A stretch of DNA of 64,000 bases. It comes from Candidatus Tectomicrobia bacterium (lineage in GTDB: Bacteria > UBA8248). Shown in pieces: positions 49,348 through 56,261 of this stretch (within the stretch, counting starts at the first letter, position 1; each line of letters opens with the position of its first letter). Position numbers and translations under genes: made by a program. The notes beneath the pieces are model-generated. The model did no database searches and was not told where the DNA came from. It saw only the letters and a program-made list of their open reading frames with translations. The stretch lies in contig JACPUR010000035.1 of assembly GCA_016192135.1 (NCBI GenBank), positions 197,338-261,337 on the forward strand, in the 5' to 3' direction.

Positions 49348-49376
49348 TTGACAATTTTATTCGGGAATTATATTCT
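49348..49376 (+). promoter_or_regulatory. strong sigma70-like promoter of the cys/sulfur-carrier operon, with dyad in spacer
   Basis: TTGACA (49348-49353), a 17-bp spacer and TATTCT (49371-49376) sit 49 bp before cysK in an AT-rich island. The spacer holds the inverted repeat ATTC-GG-GAAT (49359-49368), extendable with mismatches. This is where a repressor would block RNA polymerase. The Rrf2 regulator encoded at the end of the operon is the obvious candidate. That link is inference. Confidence 0.75.
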
Positions 49377-49424
49377 TTGGCCGACGTATGGTAAGGGAAG
49401 GATGGAGGAAAGAAGGAATACAGC

Positions 49425-50384
49425 ATGGCTTTGGGCACCCGAGGGCGGCCTTCCCAAATTCTCCGGGCTCATTCCGATATTTTGGGCCAGGTCGGGGGAA
49501 CGCCCCTGGTCCGCCTGAGGCGCCTTCCGGACCCCAAGGGAGCGCGGGTCTACGCCAAGCTGGAGCAGTTCAACCCCGGCGGGAGCGTCAAGGACCGCAT
49601 CGCGCTCAGCATGATTCTCGACGCCGAGCGGCGCGGCCTGCTCAAGCCCGGGGGCACCATCCTCGAGCCCACGAGCGGCAACACGGGCATTGGGTTGGCC
49701 ATGGTGGGCGCCGTCCGGGGCTACCGCGTGATCATCGTCCTGAGCGAGAGCATGAGCCATGAGCGCCACTCGCTGCTCACGGGCTACGGCGCGCAGGTGG
49801 TCTTCAGCCCCGGCGAGGGGGGCATGATGGGCTCGGTGACCAAGGCCGAGGAGCTGCTCGCCGGGAATCCGGACTACTTCATGCCCCAGCAGTTCAACAA
49901 CCCGGCCAATCCCGAGATCCACCGCCGCACCACCGCCCGCGAGATTCTCCGGGACATGGGCGCCCAGCGCGTGGACGCCTTGGTGGCGGGGGTCGGCACG
50001 GGGGGCACCATCACCGGGGTGGGCGAGGTGCTCAAGGCCAAGCGTCCGGCCACCCGCGTCGTGGCGGTCGAGCCGGCCGGCTGCGCCATCCTCTCGGGTG
50101 GCAAGCCCGGGCCGCACCAGATCCAGGGGATCGGGGCCGGCTTCGTCCCCCGCGTGCTGAACCGCGAGGTGATCGACCAGGTCGAGGTGGTCACGGACCA
50201 GGAGGCCTACGACCATTCCAAGGAGCTCGGCCGGGGGGAGGGGATCGCGGCGGGCATCTCGGCCGGGGCGGCCGTCTGCGCCGCGCTGCGGGTGGCGCGC
50301 GGGATGTCCCCCGAGGAGAACGTGGTCGTCGTCCTGCCCGACGGGGCGGAGCGGTATTTCAGCCTGGAGCCTTATTTCCGCTGA
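49425..50384 (+). CDS. cysK: cysteine synthase, CysK type (O-acetylserine sulfhydrylase)
   Basis: This PLP enzyme makes cysteine from O-acetylserine and sulfide. The 319-residue protein has the PLP lysine in FNPGGSVKDR (Lys56), EPTSGNTGIGLA, the phosphate-binding VGTGGTITGVGE loop, GIGAGFVP and GISAGAAV. All are standard CysK features. It is the first gene of the cluster, directly downstream of the promoter. The presence of a second synthase with a different loop motif three genes later suggests the two use different sulfur donors. Confidence 0.93.
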   Translation: MALGTRGRPSQILRAHSDILGQVGGTPLVRLRRLPDPKGARVYAKLEQFNPGGSVKDRIALSMILDAERRGLLKPGGTILEPTSGNTGIGLAMVGAVRGYRVIIVLSESMSHERHSLLTGYGAQVVFSPGEGGMMGSVTKAEELLAGNPDYFMPQQFNNPANPEIHRRTTAREILRDMGAQRVDALVAGVGTGGTITGVGEVLKAKRPATRVVAVEPAGCAILSGGKPGPHQIQGIGAGFVPRVLNREVIDQVEVVTDQEAYDHSKELGRGEGIAAGISAGAAVCAALRVARGMSPEENVVVVLPDGAERYFSLEPYFR

Positions 50385-50457
50385 TTGGCTTGTTCCATTC
50401 CAGCGCCAGCCGTCCGGGGGCCATCTCCCCGGCGCGGCCATCGAAAGGGAGAGCACG

Positions 50458-50736
50458 ATGCCGGTTGTGGTCCGGATTCCCACCCCCCTGCAGGAGTTCA
50501 CCCAGCAGAAGGATGCCGTCGAGGTCGATGGCGAGACGGTGAAGGACGTCCTCGCCAACCTGGACAAGAAGTGCTCCGGCATCCGCCAGCGCCTCTACGA
50601 CGAGAGCGGGAAGCTCCGCCGCTTCGTCAACATATACGTGAACCAGGAGGACATCCGCTTCCTCCAGGGCGAGGGGACGAAGGTGAAGGGGGGCGACGAG
50701 GTGTCGATCGTCCCGGCCATCGCGGGCGGCCGCTGA
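50458..50736 (+). CDS. MoaD/ThiS-like sulfur carrier protein (CysO-like), ending Gly-Gly-Arg
   Basis: This ubiquitin-fold protein of 92 residues would carry sulfur as a C-terminal thiocarboxylate. The MoaD/CysO features are VVVRIPTPLQEFTQ, TVKDVLANL, GKLRRFVNIYVNQEDIRFLQG and GGDEVSIVPAIAGG. The functional di-glycine (Gly90-Gly91) is followed by one extra Arg92 before TGA. The end must be trimmed before adenylation, as with QbsE/PdtH-type carriers and their JAMM proteases. A JAMM gene lies four genes on. The context (two cysteine synthases, E1, JAMM) points to a CysO role rather than molybdopterin or thiamine. Confidence 0.88.
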   Translation: MPVVVRIPTPLQEFTQQKDAVEVDGETVKDVLANLDKKCSGIRQRLYDESGKLRRFVNIYVNQEDIRFLQGEGTKVKGGDEVSIVPAIAGGR

Positions 50737-50749
50737 TCCGGAGGACGGC

Positions 50750-51448
50750 GTGACCCTGACCCAGGACCAGGTCCAGCGCTACAGCCGCCACTTGCTCATG
50801 CCGGAGATCGGAGGGCAGGGACAGGCGCGGCTGCTGGAGAGCGCGGTCCTGATCGCCTTCTCCCCGGAAGCGCGGGGCGCGGCCGAAGCCCTGGCGGCCT
50901 ACCTGGCGGCGGCGGGGGTGGGGAGGATCGGCTGGTGGGCGGCGGGCGCCGGGGAAGCTCCCGCGCCGGGCTCGCTGGCCGGGCTGCTGGACGCATACGC
51001 CCCGGGCGGCGCCGGGGCGTCCGTCCGGTCGATCAACCCGGACGCCCGCCTCGAAACGATCGGGAGCCGGGACGAAGCGAAGCGGCGGGACGATGGCCTG
51101 GTCCTGCTCCTGGGCGAGGACGCCCGCCTTGAGGCGTTCGGGCGGGAGTGCCGGGACGGGGGGAAGGCGGTCCTCCGCGGGCGGCTCTCGGGCATGGCCG
51201 GCGCCGTCCTGGCCGGTGAAGCCTCGGCCCTTGGCTTTGAACCGGCGGAGGCCGGGGAGGAACTCCCGCCGGCCCCGGCGGAAGGCGCGCTGGGCGCGCT
51301 GCTGGCGGCGGGGGCCATCCGGGCCCTGCTGGGGGAGGCCCCGGCCGAAGCGGGCTTTGATTTCGAAAAAGGCCGCCTGTGGGGCCGTCCGGTTCCCCAG
51401 CGCGCGGCGCGGGGTGCCGCCCCCGCCGCGGAAGCCTTTTCACAGTAG
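50750..51448 (+). CDS. degenerate E1-like (MoeB/ThiF) protein, probable inactive E1 subunit
   Basis: The 232-residue protein begins with a well-kept E1 N-terminal arm (QVQRYSRHLLMPEIGGQGQARLLES, with Arg10 and Arg13; Arg13 aligns with the trans arginine finger, Arg14, of E. coli MoeB). The Rossmann fold continues (YLAAAGVGRIGWW, INPDARLE, LGALLAAGAIRALLGE), but the ATP loop GxGGLG is replaced by AFSPEA (36-41). The Asp, Arg and Lys of the active site, the catalytic-loop Cys and both CxxC zinc pairs are absent. The frame is intact and starts at GTG 50750 after GGAGG. It is read as a pseudoenzyme partner for the E1 at 52903. Confidence 0.8.
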   Translation: MTLTQDQVQRYSRHLLMPEIGGQGQARLLESAVLIAFSPEARGAAEALAAYLAAAGVGRIGWWAAGAGEAPAPGSLAGLLDAYAPGGAGASVRSINPDARLETIGSRDEAKRRDDGLVLLLGEDARLEAFGRECRDGGKAVLRGRLSGMAGAVLAGEASALGFEPAEAGEELPPAPAEGALGALLAAGAIRALLGEAPAEAGFDFEKGRLWGRPVPQRAARGAAPAAEAFSQ

Positions 51449-51461
51449 AGGAAGGTTCGTG

Positions 51462-52400
51462 ATGGCTGAGAGCATGATTCAGGCTCCTGCCCGTTCGTTC
51501 CGCAGCATCGACGACGTCCCGATCCTCAAGCTGATCGGGAACACCCCCCTGCTGCGCATCCGGCTGTTCGAGCGGGAGTTCCCGCATGTCGAGGTCTGGG
51601 CCAAGGCTGAGTGGTTCAACCCGGGTGGATCGGTGAAGGATCGGCCCGCCCTCTCCATGGTGAGGGACGGCCTCGAGCGGGGCCTCCTGCGGCCCGGCAT
51701 GACCCTACTGGATTCCACGAGTGGCAACACCGGGATCGCCTACGCCATGATCGGGGCCGCGCTCGGCATCCCGGTGAAGCTCGTCCTCCCGGCGAACGCG
51801 AGCCCGGAGCGCAAGGGCACGCTCAAGGCCTACGGCGCCGAGATGGTCTTCTCGAGCGCGCTCGAGGGCTCGGACGGCGCGCAGCGCCTCGCGCGCCGGA
51901 TCTACGAGGAGGACCCGGAGGCCTATTTCCTGCCCTGCCAGTACGACAACCCCGCCAACCCGCTCGCCCACGAGAACGGGACGGCGGTGGAGATCCTCGA
52001 GCAGACGGGCGGCCGCGTGACCCACTTCGTGGCCGGCCTCGGCACGACGGGCACCCTGGTGGGCACGGGGCGGGGGCTCAAGAAGCGCAAGGCGGACGTC
52101 AAGGTGTGCGCGGTGATGCCCGCCGAGCCCTTCCACGGCCTCGAGGGCATGAAGCACATCCCCACGGCCATCCGCCCGGGGATCTACGAGGAGGCGGTGC
52201 ACGATCAGCTCATCCTGGCCGGGACCGAGGACAGCTATCAGCTGGCCGAGCGCCTGGCGCACGAGGAGGGGCTGTTCGTGGGCCACTCTTCGGGGGCGGC
52301 CCTCGTGGGCGCGCGCGAGGTGGCGGAGCGCGCCCGGAGCGGCGTCATCGTGGTCATCTTCCCCGACAGCGGGGATCGGTACCTGAGCGAGATGCATTGA
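51462..52400 (+). CDS. cysM: cysteine synthase, CysM/CysO-dependent type
   Basis: This PLP-dependent fold type II enzyme has 312 residues, with Lys59 in FNPGGSVKDRPALSM, DSTSGNTGIAYA, and FVAGLGTTGTLVGTGRGL. The GLGTTGTLxGTGR loop and the surrounding sequence resemble M. tuberculosis CysM, which uses O-phosphoserine and CysO thiocarboxylate, rather than CysK (GVGTGGTI). The active site of that enzyme accepts a protein substrate. The start is ATG 51462 with AGAGGAAGG upstream. It lies between the inactive E1-like gene and the JAMM gene. Substrate preference is inferred. Confidence 0.9.
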   Translation: MAESMIQAPARSFRSIDDVPILKLIGNTPLLRIRLFEREFPHVEVWAKAEWFNPGGSVKDRPALSMVRDGLERGLLRPGMTLLDSTSGNTGIAYAMIGAALGIPVKLVLPANASPERKGTLKAYGAEMVFSSALEGSDGAQRLARRIYEEDPEAYFLPCQYDNPANPLAHENGTAVEILEQTGGRVTHFVAGLGTTGTLVGTGRGLKKRKADVKVCAVMPAEPFHGLEGMKHIPTAIRPGIYEEAVHDQLILAGTEDSYQLAERLAHEEGLFVGHSSGAALVGAREVAERARSGVIVVIFPDSGDRYLSEMH

Positions 52401-52414
52401 GAGGATTGCTCGAA

Positions 52415-52906
52415 TTGCGGCTGACGAAGGAGCAGGCGGAGATGATAGGCGGGCATGCCCGGGCGGCCTATCCCGACGAGTGCTGCGGCGTCATCGTGGG
52501 CCCCCCCGCCGGGGAGTCGAACGGCGACCCGCGCCGCCTGCGGGTGCACCTCTTGCGGAACCTTCAGAACGAGATGCACGCGAAGGACCCCGAGTCCTAC
52601 CCCCGAACGGCCCGGCGCGCGTTCCTCATCGATCCGTTCGCGCTGGAGCGCATCCTGCGCGAGGCGCGGGAGCGCGGCGAGGTGCTGTGCGCCATCTTTC
52701 ACAGCCATCCCGACGAGGACGCCTATTTCTCCCGGGAGGATCGGGACGCGGCGGTGCCCTTCGGGGACGTGCCCTCCTATCCCGAGGCCGCCCACATCGT
52801 GATGAGCGTCCGGGAGGGCCAAGTGCGCGGGGCCAAGGTGTTCCGCTGGGACGCCGGCGCGAAGGATTTCGTGGCGGGCGATCTGGAAGTGGCGGAGCGG
52901 ACATGA
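52415..52906 (+). CDS. JAMM/MPN+ metallopeptidase (Mec+-like)
   Basis: The 163-residue Zn peptidase has Glu22 (DECCGVIVGP) and the motif HSHP...S..D (His96, His98, Ser106, Asp109). The M. tuberculosis homologue Mec+ cuts the CysO-cysteine adduct after S-to-N acyl shift, releasing cysteine and free CysO. Related JAMM proteins also trim residues after the di-glycine of sulfur carriers, so this one may do both. TTG 52415 is used because GAGAGG is 9 nt upstream. TTG 52406 is too close to that site. The stop overlaps the E1 start (ATGA). Confidence 0.88.
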   Translation: MRLTKEQAEMIGGHARAAYPDECCGVIVGPPAGESNGDPRRLRVHLLRNLQNEMHAKDPESYPRTARRAFLIDPFALERILREARERGEVLCAIFHSHPDEDAYFSREDRDAAVPFGDVPSYPEAAHIVMSVREGQVRGAKVFRWDAGAKDFVAGDLEVAERT

Positions 52907-53619
52907 CCCTGGCGGAGCGGCTGGCGCGATCCTCGGTCCTCGTGGTGGGGGCCGGCGGGCTGGGCTCGCCCGCCGCCCTGGCCCTCGCGGCCTCCGGGGT
53001 GGGGCGGATCGGCCTGGTGGACGAGGACCGGGTGGACCTCTCGAACCTCACCCGCCAGATTCTCCACCGCACCGCCGACCTGGGCCGGGCAAAGGTGGAT
53101 TCGGGGGTGGAGCGGCTCGGGGCCCTGGCGCCGGGCGTCCGGGTGGAGGCGCACCGGACGCGCCTCGGCCCCGCGGAGGCGCCCTCCCTGGTGGCCGGGT
53201 ACGACGTGGTGGTGGAGGGGAGCGACAACCTCGACACCAAGCTCCTGATGAACGAAGCGTGTCTCCAGGAGGGGAAGCCGCTGGTCCTGGGCGCCATCCT
53301 GCGCTTCTTCGGCCAGGTGCTCACCGTGGTGCCGGGGAAGACGGCCTGCGCCCGCTGCCTCTATGGCGGGGACGGCGGAGCCGTCCTGGCCTCCTGCGGC
53401 CGCGCGGGAGTGCTGGGGGCGGTGGCGGGCTTCATCGGCATGGCCCAGGCGGCCGAGGCGCTCCGCCTGCTGGCGGGCCGGCCTCCGGCCTGGGCGGACC
53501 GGCTGCTGACCGCCGATCTGTGGCGAAACCGGATGGGGACGGCGCCGCTCCGGCCGGATCCCTTTTGCGAAACGTGCGGCGCGGGCGCCGCGAAGGCCGC
53601 CCGATTGGTCATCCCCTGA
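52903..53619 (+). CDS. E1-like sulfur-carrier adenylyltransferase lacking the N-terminal arm (MoeB/ThiF family)
   Basis: The 238-residue enzyme should adenylate the carrier C-terminus. It has the ATP loop VVGAGGLGS (16-21 GAGGLG), Asp40, LSNLTRQ (Arg51), Lys64, SDN (108), zinc pairs CARC (149/152) and CETC (222/225), and Cys165 in SCGRAGV, equivalent to the MoeB/ThiF loop Cys. Only 12 residues precede the first strand, where MoeB has about 30 including the RYxRQ arm with the trans arginine finger. No upstream in-frame arm exists, because that DNA encodes the JAMM protein. No rhodanese domain follows. It presumably pairs with the product at 50750. Confidence 0.9.
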   Translation: MTLAERLARSSVLVVGAGGLGSPAALALAASGVGRIGLVDEDRVDLSNLTRQILHRTADLGRAKVDSGVERLGALAPGVRVEAHRTRLGPAEAPSLVAGYDVVVEGSDNLDTKLLMNEACLQEGKPLVLGAILRFFGQVLTVVPGKTACARCLYGGDGGAVLASCGRAGVLGAVAGFIGMAQAAEALRLLAGRPPAWADRLLTADLWRNRMGTAPLRPDPFCETCGAGAAKAARLVIP

Positions 53620-53656
53620 TCCGCCTCGGGGGAAACATCGGAAAGAGGATGACAAT

Positions 53657-54118
53657 ATGAAGATCTCGACGAAAGGCCGCTACGCCGTGCTTGCCATGAT
53701 CGAGCTGGCGAGGCATTCCCAGACCCATCCCATCCCGCTCCCGCAGATCGCGGGGCGGCTGGCCATCAGCCAGCACTACTTGGAGCAGCTTTTCGTCAAG
53801 ATGCGGCGCGCCAGGCTCGTGCGCAGCACGCGGGGGCCCGGGGGAGGATACATTCTGGCCCTGCCGCCCTCGCAGATCAACATGAAGGCCGTGCTCTCGG
53901 CGGTGGAGGAGGAGATCCGCCCCGTGGACTGCGGCGATACGGACGAGGCGGGCGGCCCCTGCCCCAACATCCCGGTTTGCGGGAGCCGCGTGCTGTGGAA
54001 GAAGCTGGAGGCCGCGATCGACCGGACCCTCTCCGAGACCACTCTCGAGGAGCTTTCCCTCGGCTCCCGGGAGGAGACCGAGCGGGTGCGCCTCCCGAGT
54101 TTCCCCGTGAGCATCTGA
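53657..54118 (+). CDS. Rrf2-family transcriptional regulator with three cysteines
   Basis: The 153-residue protein has an N-terminal winged helix (MKISTKGRYAVLAMIELARH, LPQIAGRLAISQHYLEQLFVKMRRARLVRSTRGPGGGYILA). Three cysteines follow (Cys92, Cys102, Cys108; spacing C-x9-C-x5-C) where IscR has its Fe-S ligands (C-x5-C-x5-C). It is therefore probably an Fe-S sensor of the Rrf2 family. The family also includes CymR, the B. subtilis cysteine regulator. Its position as last gene of the operon suggests it controls the operon promoter at 49348. AAGAGGATGACA precedes the ATG. Confidence 0.87.
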   Translation: MKISTKGRYAVLAMIELARHSQTHPIPLPQIAGRLAISQHYLEQLFVKMRRARLVRSTRGPGGGYILALPPSQINMKAVLSAVEEEIRPVDCGDTDEAGGPCPNIPVCGSRVLWKKLEAAIDRTLSETTLEELSLGSREETERVRLPSFPVSI

Positions 54119-54137
54119 GCCGCCGCGGGAGCGTTCC

Positions 54138-55241
54138 GTGCGGGTTCTCGCCCTCTCCATGCTGCTCGCCATGGCCCCGGCGCCGCCCCCCATCTCCGCC
54201 CAGGAGCTTCCCCTCGATCGCGTCCAGCTCCCCCCCGGGTTCCGCATCGGCCTCTACGCCCGCGACGTGCCGGGGGCGCGCTCGCTGGCCCTGAGCCCCG
54301 CCGGCACCGTCTTCGTCGGCTCGCGCGGGGCGGGCAAGGTCTACGCCCTCCGGGACAAGGACGGCGACGGCCGGGCGGACGAGATCATCACCCTCCTCCA
54401 GGGCCTGGACACCCCCAACGGGGTGGCCTTCAAGGACGGCGACCTCTACGTGGCCCAGATATCGCGCGTCCTGCGGTACCGGGGCATCGAGGCCCGCCTG
54501 AAGAACCCGCCCGAGCCCGAGGTCTTCTACGACGGCCTCCCCACCGACCGCCACCACGGCTGGAAGTTCATCCGCTTCGGGCCGGACGGCCGGCTCCACG
54601 TCCCCGTGGGCGCCCCCTGCAACATCTGCGACCCGGGCGACCCCTATGCCGCCATCCTCCGCCTCGCGCCCGACGGCAAGAGCCGCGAGATCGTCGCCCG
54701 GGGGGTGCGGAACACCGTCGGCTTCGACTGGCATCCCCGGACGAAGGAGCTCTGGTTCACCGACAACGGGCGCGACTGGATGGGCGACGACCGGCCCCCG
54801 GACGAGCTGAACCGCGCCCCGCGCCCGGGCATGCACTTCGGCTTCCCCTATTGCCACGGCCAGAGCCTCAAGGACCCCGACTTCGGCTCCGGCCGGGACT
54901 GCTCCCGCTACGCGCCCCCCGCCCGGGAGCTGGGCCCCCACGTGGCCGCCCTTGGGATGCGCTTCTACACCGGGAAGATGTTCCCCGGGAGATACCGCAA
55001 CCAGATCTTCATCGCCGAGCACGGCTCCTGGAACCGGAGCGCCCCCATCGGCTACCGGGTGACCCTGGTGCGCCTGGACGAGGGCGGCCGCGCGGTGGAA
55101 TACGCCCCCTTCGCCCACGGCTGGCTCCAGGGCGGCTCGGCCTGGGGGCGCCCGGTGGACGTCCAGGAGCTTCCGGACGGCTCCCTCCTCGTCTCGGACG
55201 ACCGCGCCGGCGCCGTCTACCGCATCACCTACGGGCGGTAG
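54138..55241 (+). CDS. PQQ-type sugar (sorbosone/aldose) dehydrogenase family protein
   Basis: The 367-residue protein starts with a signal peptide (RVLALSMLLAMAPAPPPISAQ) and continues as a six-bladed beta-propeller. Repeated strand motifs include SLALSPAGTVFVGSRGAGKVYALRDKDGDGRAD, PNGVAFKDGDLYVAQISRVLRY, HHGWKFIRFGPDGRLHVPVGAPCNICD, RGVRNTVGFDWHP and LWFTDNGRDWMGDD. This matches the soluble glucose/sorbosone dehydrogenase family, periplasmic and usually PQQ-dependent. GTG 54138 has GGGAG upstream. It follows the Rrf2 gene by 19 bp, but its link to sulfur metabolism is not evident. It may simply be read through. Confidence 0.8.
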   Translation: MRVLALSMLLAMAPAPPPISAQELPLDRVQLPPGFRIGLYARDVPGARSLALSPAGTVFVGSRGAGKVYALRDKDGDGRADEIITLLQGLDTPNGVAFKDGDLYVAQISRVLRYRGIEARLKNPPEPEVFYDGLPTDRHHGWKFIRFGPDGRLHVPVGAPCNICDPGDPYAAILRLAPDGKSREIVARGVRNTVGFDWHPRTKELWFTDNGRDWMGDDRPPDELNRAPRPGMHFGFPYCHGQSLKDPDFGSGRDCSRYAPPARELGPHVAALGMRFYTGKMFPGRYRNQIFIAEHGSWNRSAPIGYRVTLVRLDEGGRAVEYAPFAHGWLQGGSAWGRPVDVQELPDGSLLVSDDRAGAVYRITYGR

Positions 55242-55581
55242 GGCGGCCCTGGTCTGACCGGGGGTATTTCTCTTTTCATAGGTTTTTTCCCTCAATATCC
55301 CTCAATATCCGTGACACCCCCTTTCGCGCGGCCTTTTCGCCTCTCTCCGTTTCGCCCTCCATGGGGGCTTGGCCTTCCCGCGGGGGACGGAAGCCCGCGG
55401 CGCCAATGTACGCCCCGGCAGCCAAATGCCAGTTACACCAAATGACGCCAATTTCGCGCACCTTCATGCATCCCCGGGGGAAATGAAGCCGCCCGCTTGC
55501 CAATCCCCCCCGGGCGCGGCGATTATCTGGCCGAGGCGCGCAACGGCAATTCATCGGGGCGGGCGCCCGGGGAGGGTCCCC
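55242..55581. other. 340-bp intergenic region with tandem 10-mer
   Basis: This gap has no convincing gene. It contains a T-rich stretch (55265-55289) that may act in termination, a perfect tandem repeat CTCAATATCC x2 (55291-55310), an AT-richer segment, and a candidate promoter (55497-55526). A short frame from 55369 opens into the next gene but has no signal-peptide logic and no ribosome-binding site. Confidence 0.6.
55497..55526 (+). promoter_or_regulatory. candidate promoter for the P460-like gene
   Basis: TTGCCA (55497-55502), an 18-bp spacer and GATTAT (55521-55526) lie 55 bp before the ATG. The -35 is good and the -10 moderate. Confidence 0.42.
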
Positions 55582-56130
55582 ATGCGGCACAGGTTTCTTT
55601 CGGCCGGCGGGCGGCTGGGGGGAGGCGTCCTGATCGCCCTGGGCCTGGCCTTCGCGCTCTCGGCTCAGGGGCAGGAGCTCAGGCGGCTCGACTTCATCCA
55701 GGACTACCTGAAGTGGGCCCCCCTCTACCGGGACCCCGTCTTCAGCGCCACCCACGGCAAGCGGCTCGTGCGGACCTACCTGAACGCCCCCGCCTGGGCC
55801 GAATGGCAGCGCTTCCAGAAGGCCCCCGAGGGCTCCCTTCTGACCTTCCCGCCGGGGAGCCTCATCGTGAAGGACTCCTGGGAGAACGTGAACGGCAAGC
55901 CCGGGCCGCGCGCCTACCTCTTCGTGATGCGCAAGGAGGCCGAGAACTCCCGGCCTGCCGCGGGGGACTGGTACTGGGCCATCGCCACCCCGGACTTCCG
56001 CGTCCTCAAGTGGCAGGGGAAGATCTTCGAGGGCTACGGCGGGAACGTGCAGTACTGCGTCGACTGCCACAAGCAGGCGGAGGGGACCGACTTCTTCTTC
56101 GGGTCGCCGGGCAAGTTGCCCAAGAAGTAA
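55582..56130 (+). CDS. cytochrome P460-like periplasmic c-type haem protein
   Basis: The 182-residue protein has a signal peptide (residues 1-~31, GGGVLIALGLAFALSAQGQ) and one haem c motif CVDCH (159-163) near the C-terminus. The body resembles cytochrome P460 (YLNAPAWAEW, FPPGSLIVKDSWENVNGKPGPRAYLFVMRK, GDWYWAIATPDF). In nitrifiers P460 oxidises hydroxylamine, while many homologues have unknown substrates. Lys97 in LIVKDSW is a candidate for the haem-crosslinking lysine, though I cannot confirm it. ATG 55582 is preceded by GGGGAGGG. Confidence 0.82.
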   Translation: MRHRFLSAGGRLGGGVLIALGLAFALSAQGQELRRLDFIQDYLKWAPLYRDPVFSATHGKRLVRTYLNAPAWAEWQRFQKAPEGSLLTFPPGSLIVKDSWENVNGKPGPRAYLFVMRKEAENSRPAAGDWYWAIATPDFRVLKWQGKIFEGYGGNVQYCVDCHKQAEGTDFFFGSPGKLPKK

Positions 56131-56150
56131 GGCGAGCGGCCGCTGGCTGC

Positions 56151-56171
56151 CCCTCTCCCAAGGGGAGAGGG
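56151..56171. repeat. intergenic hairpin CCCTCTCCC/GGGAGAGGG
   Basis: A perfect 9-bp stem (56151-56159, 56163-56171) with a 3-nt loop lies 20 bp after the P460-like gene, with no T-tract. It resembles the C/T-rich palindromes at 58384-58480. Confidence 0.5.
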
Positions 56172-56261
56172 AGGCGGGCGGGGATGCGCGGTGCCCTGTT
56201 AGCCGTCGGATGCCTGAACAATGAGTTTGTCTCTCGCTTCCAGCCCCGGGAGGAGGCCAGC

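Noticed and set aside
50750..51448. Reading the degenerate E1-like gene as a decaying pseudogene or a frameshifted E1
   Set aside because: The frame is intact with a good ribosome-binding site, the N-terminal arm is strongly conserved, the hydrophobic core is kept, and no other frame restores a GxGGLG loop. A functional non-catalytic protein fits better.
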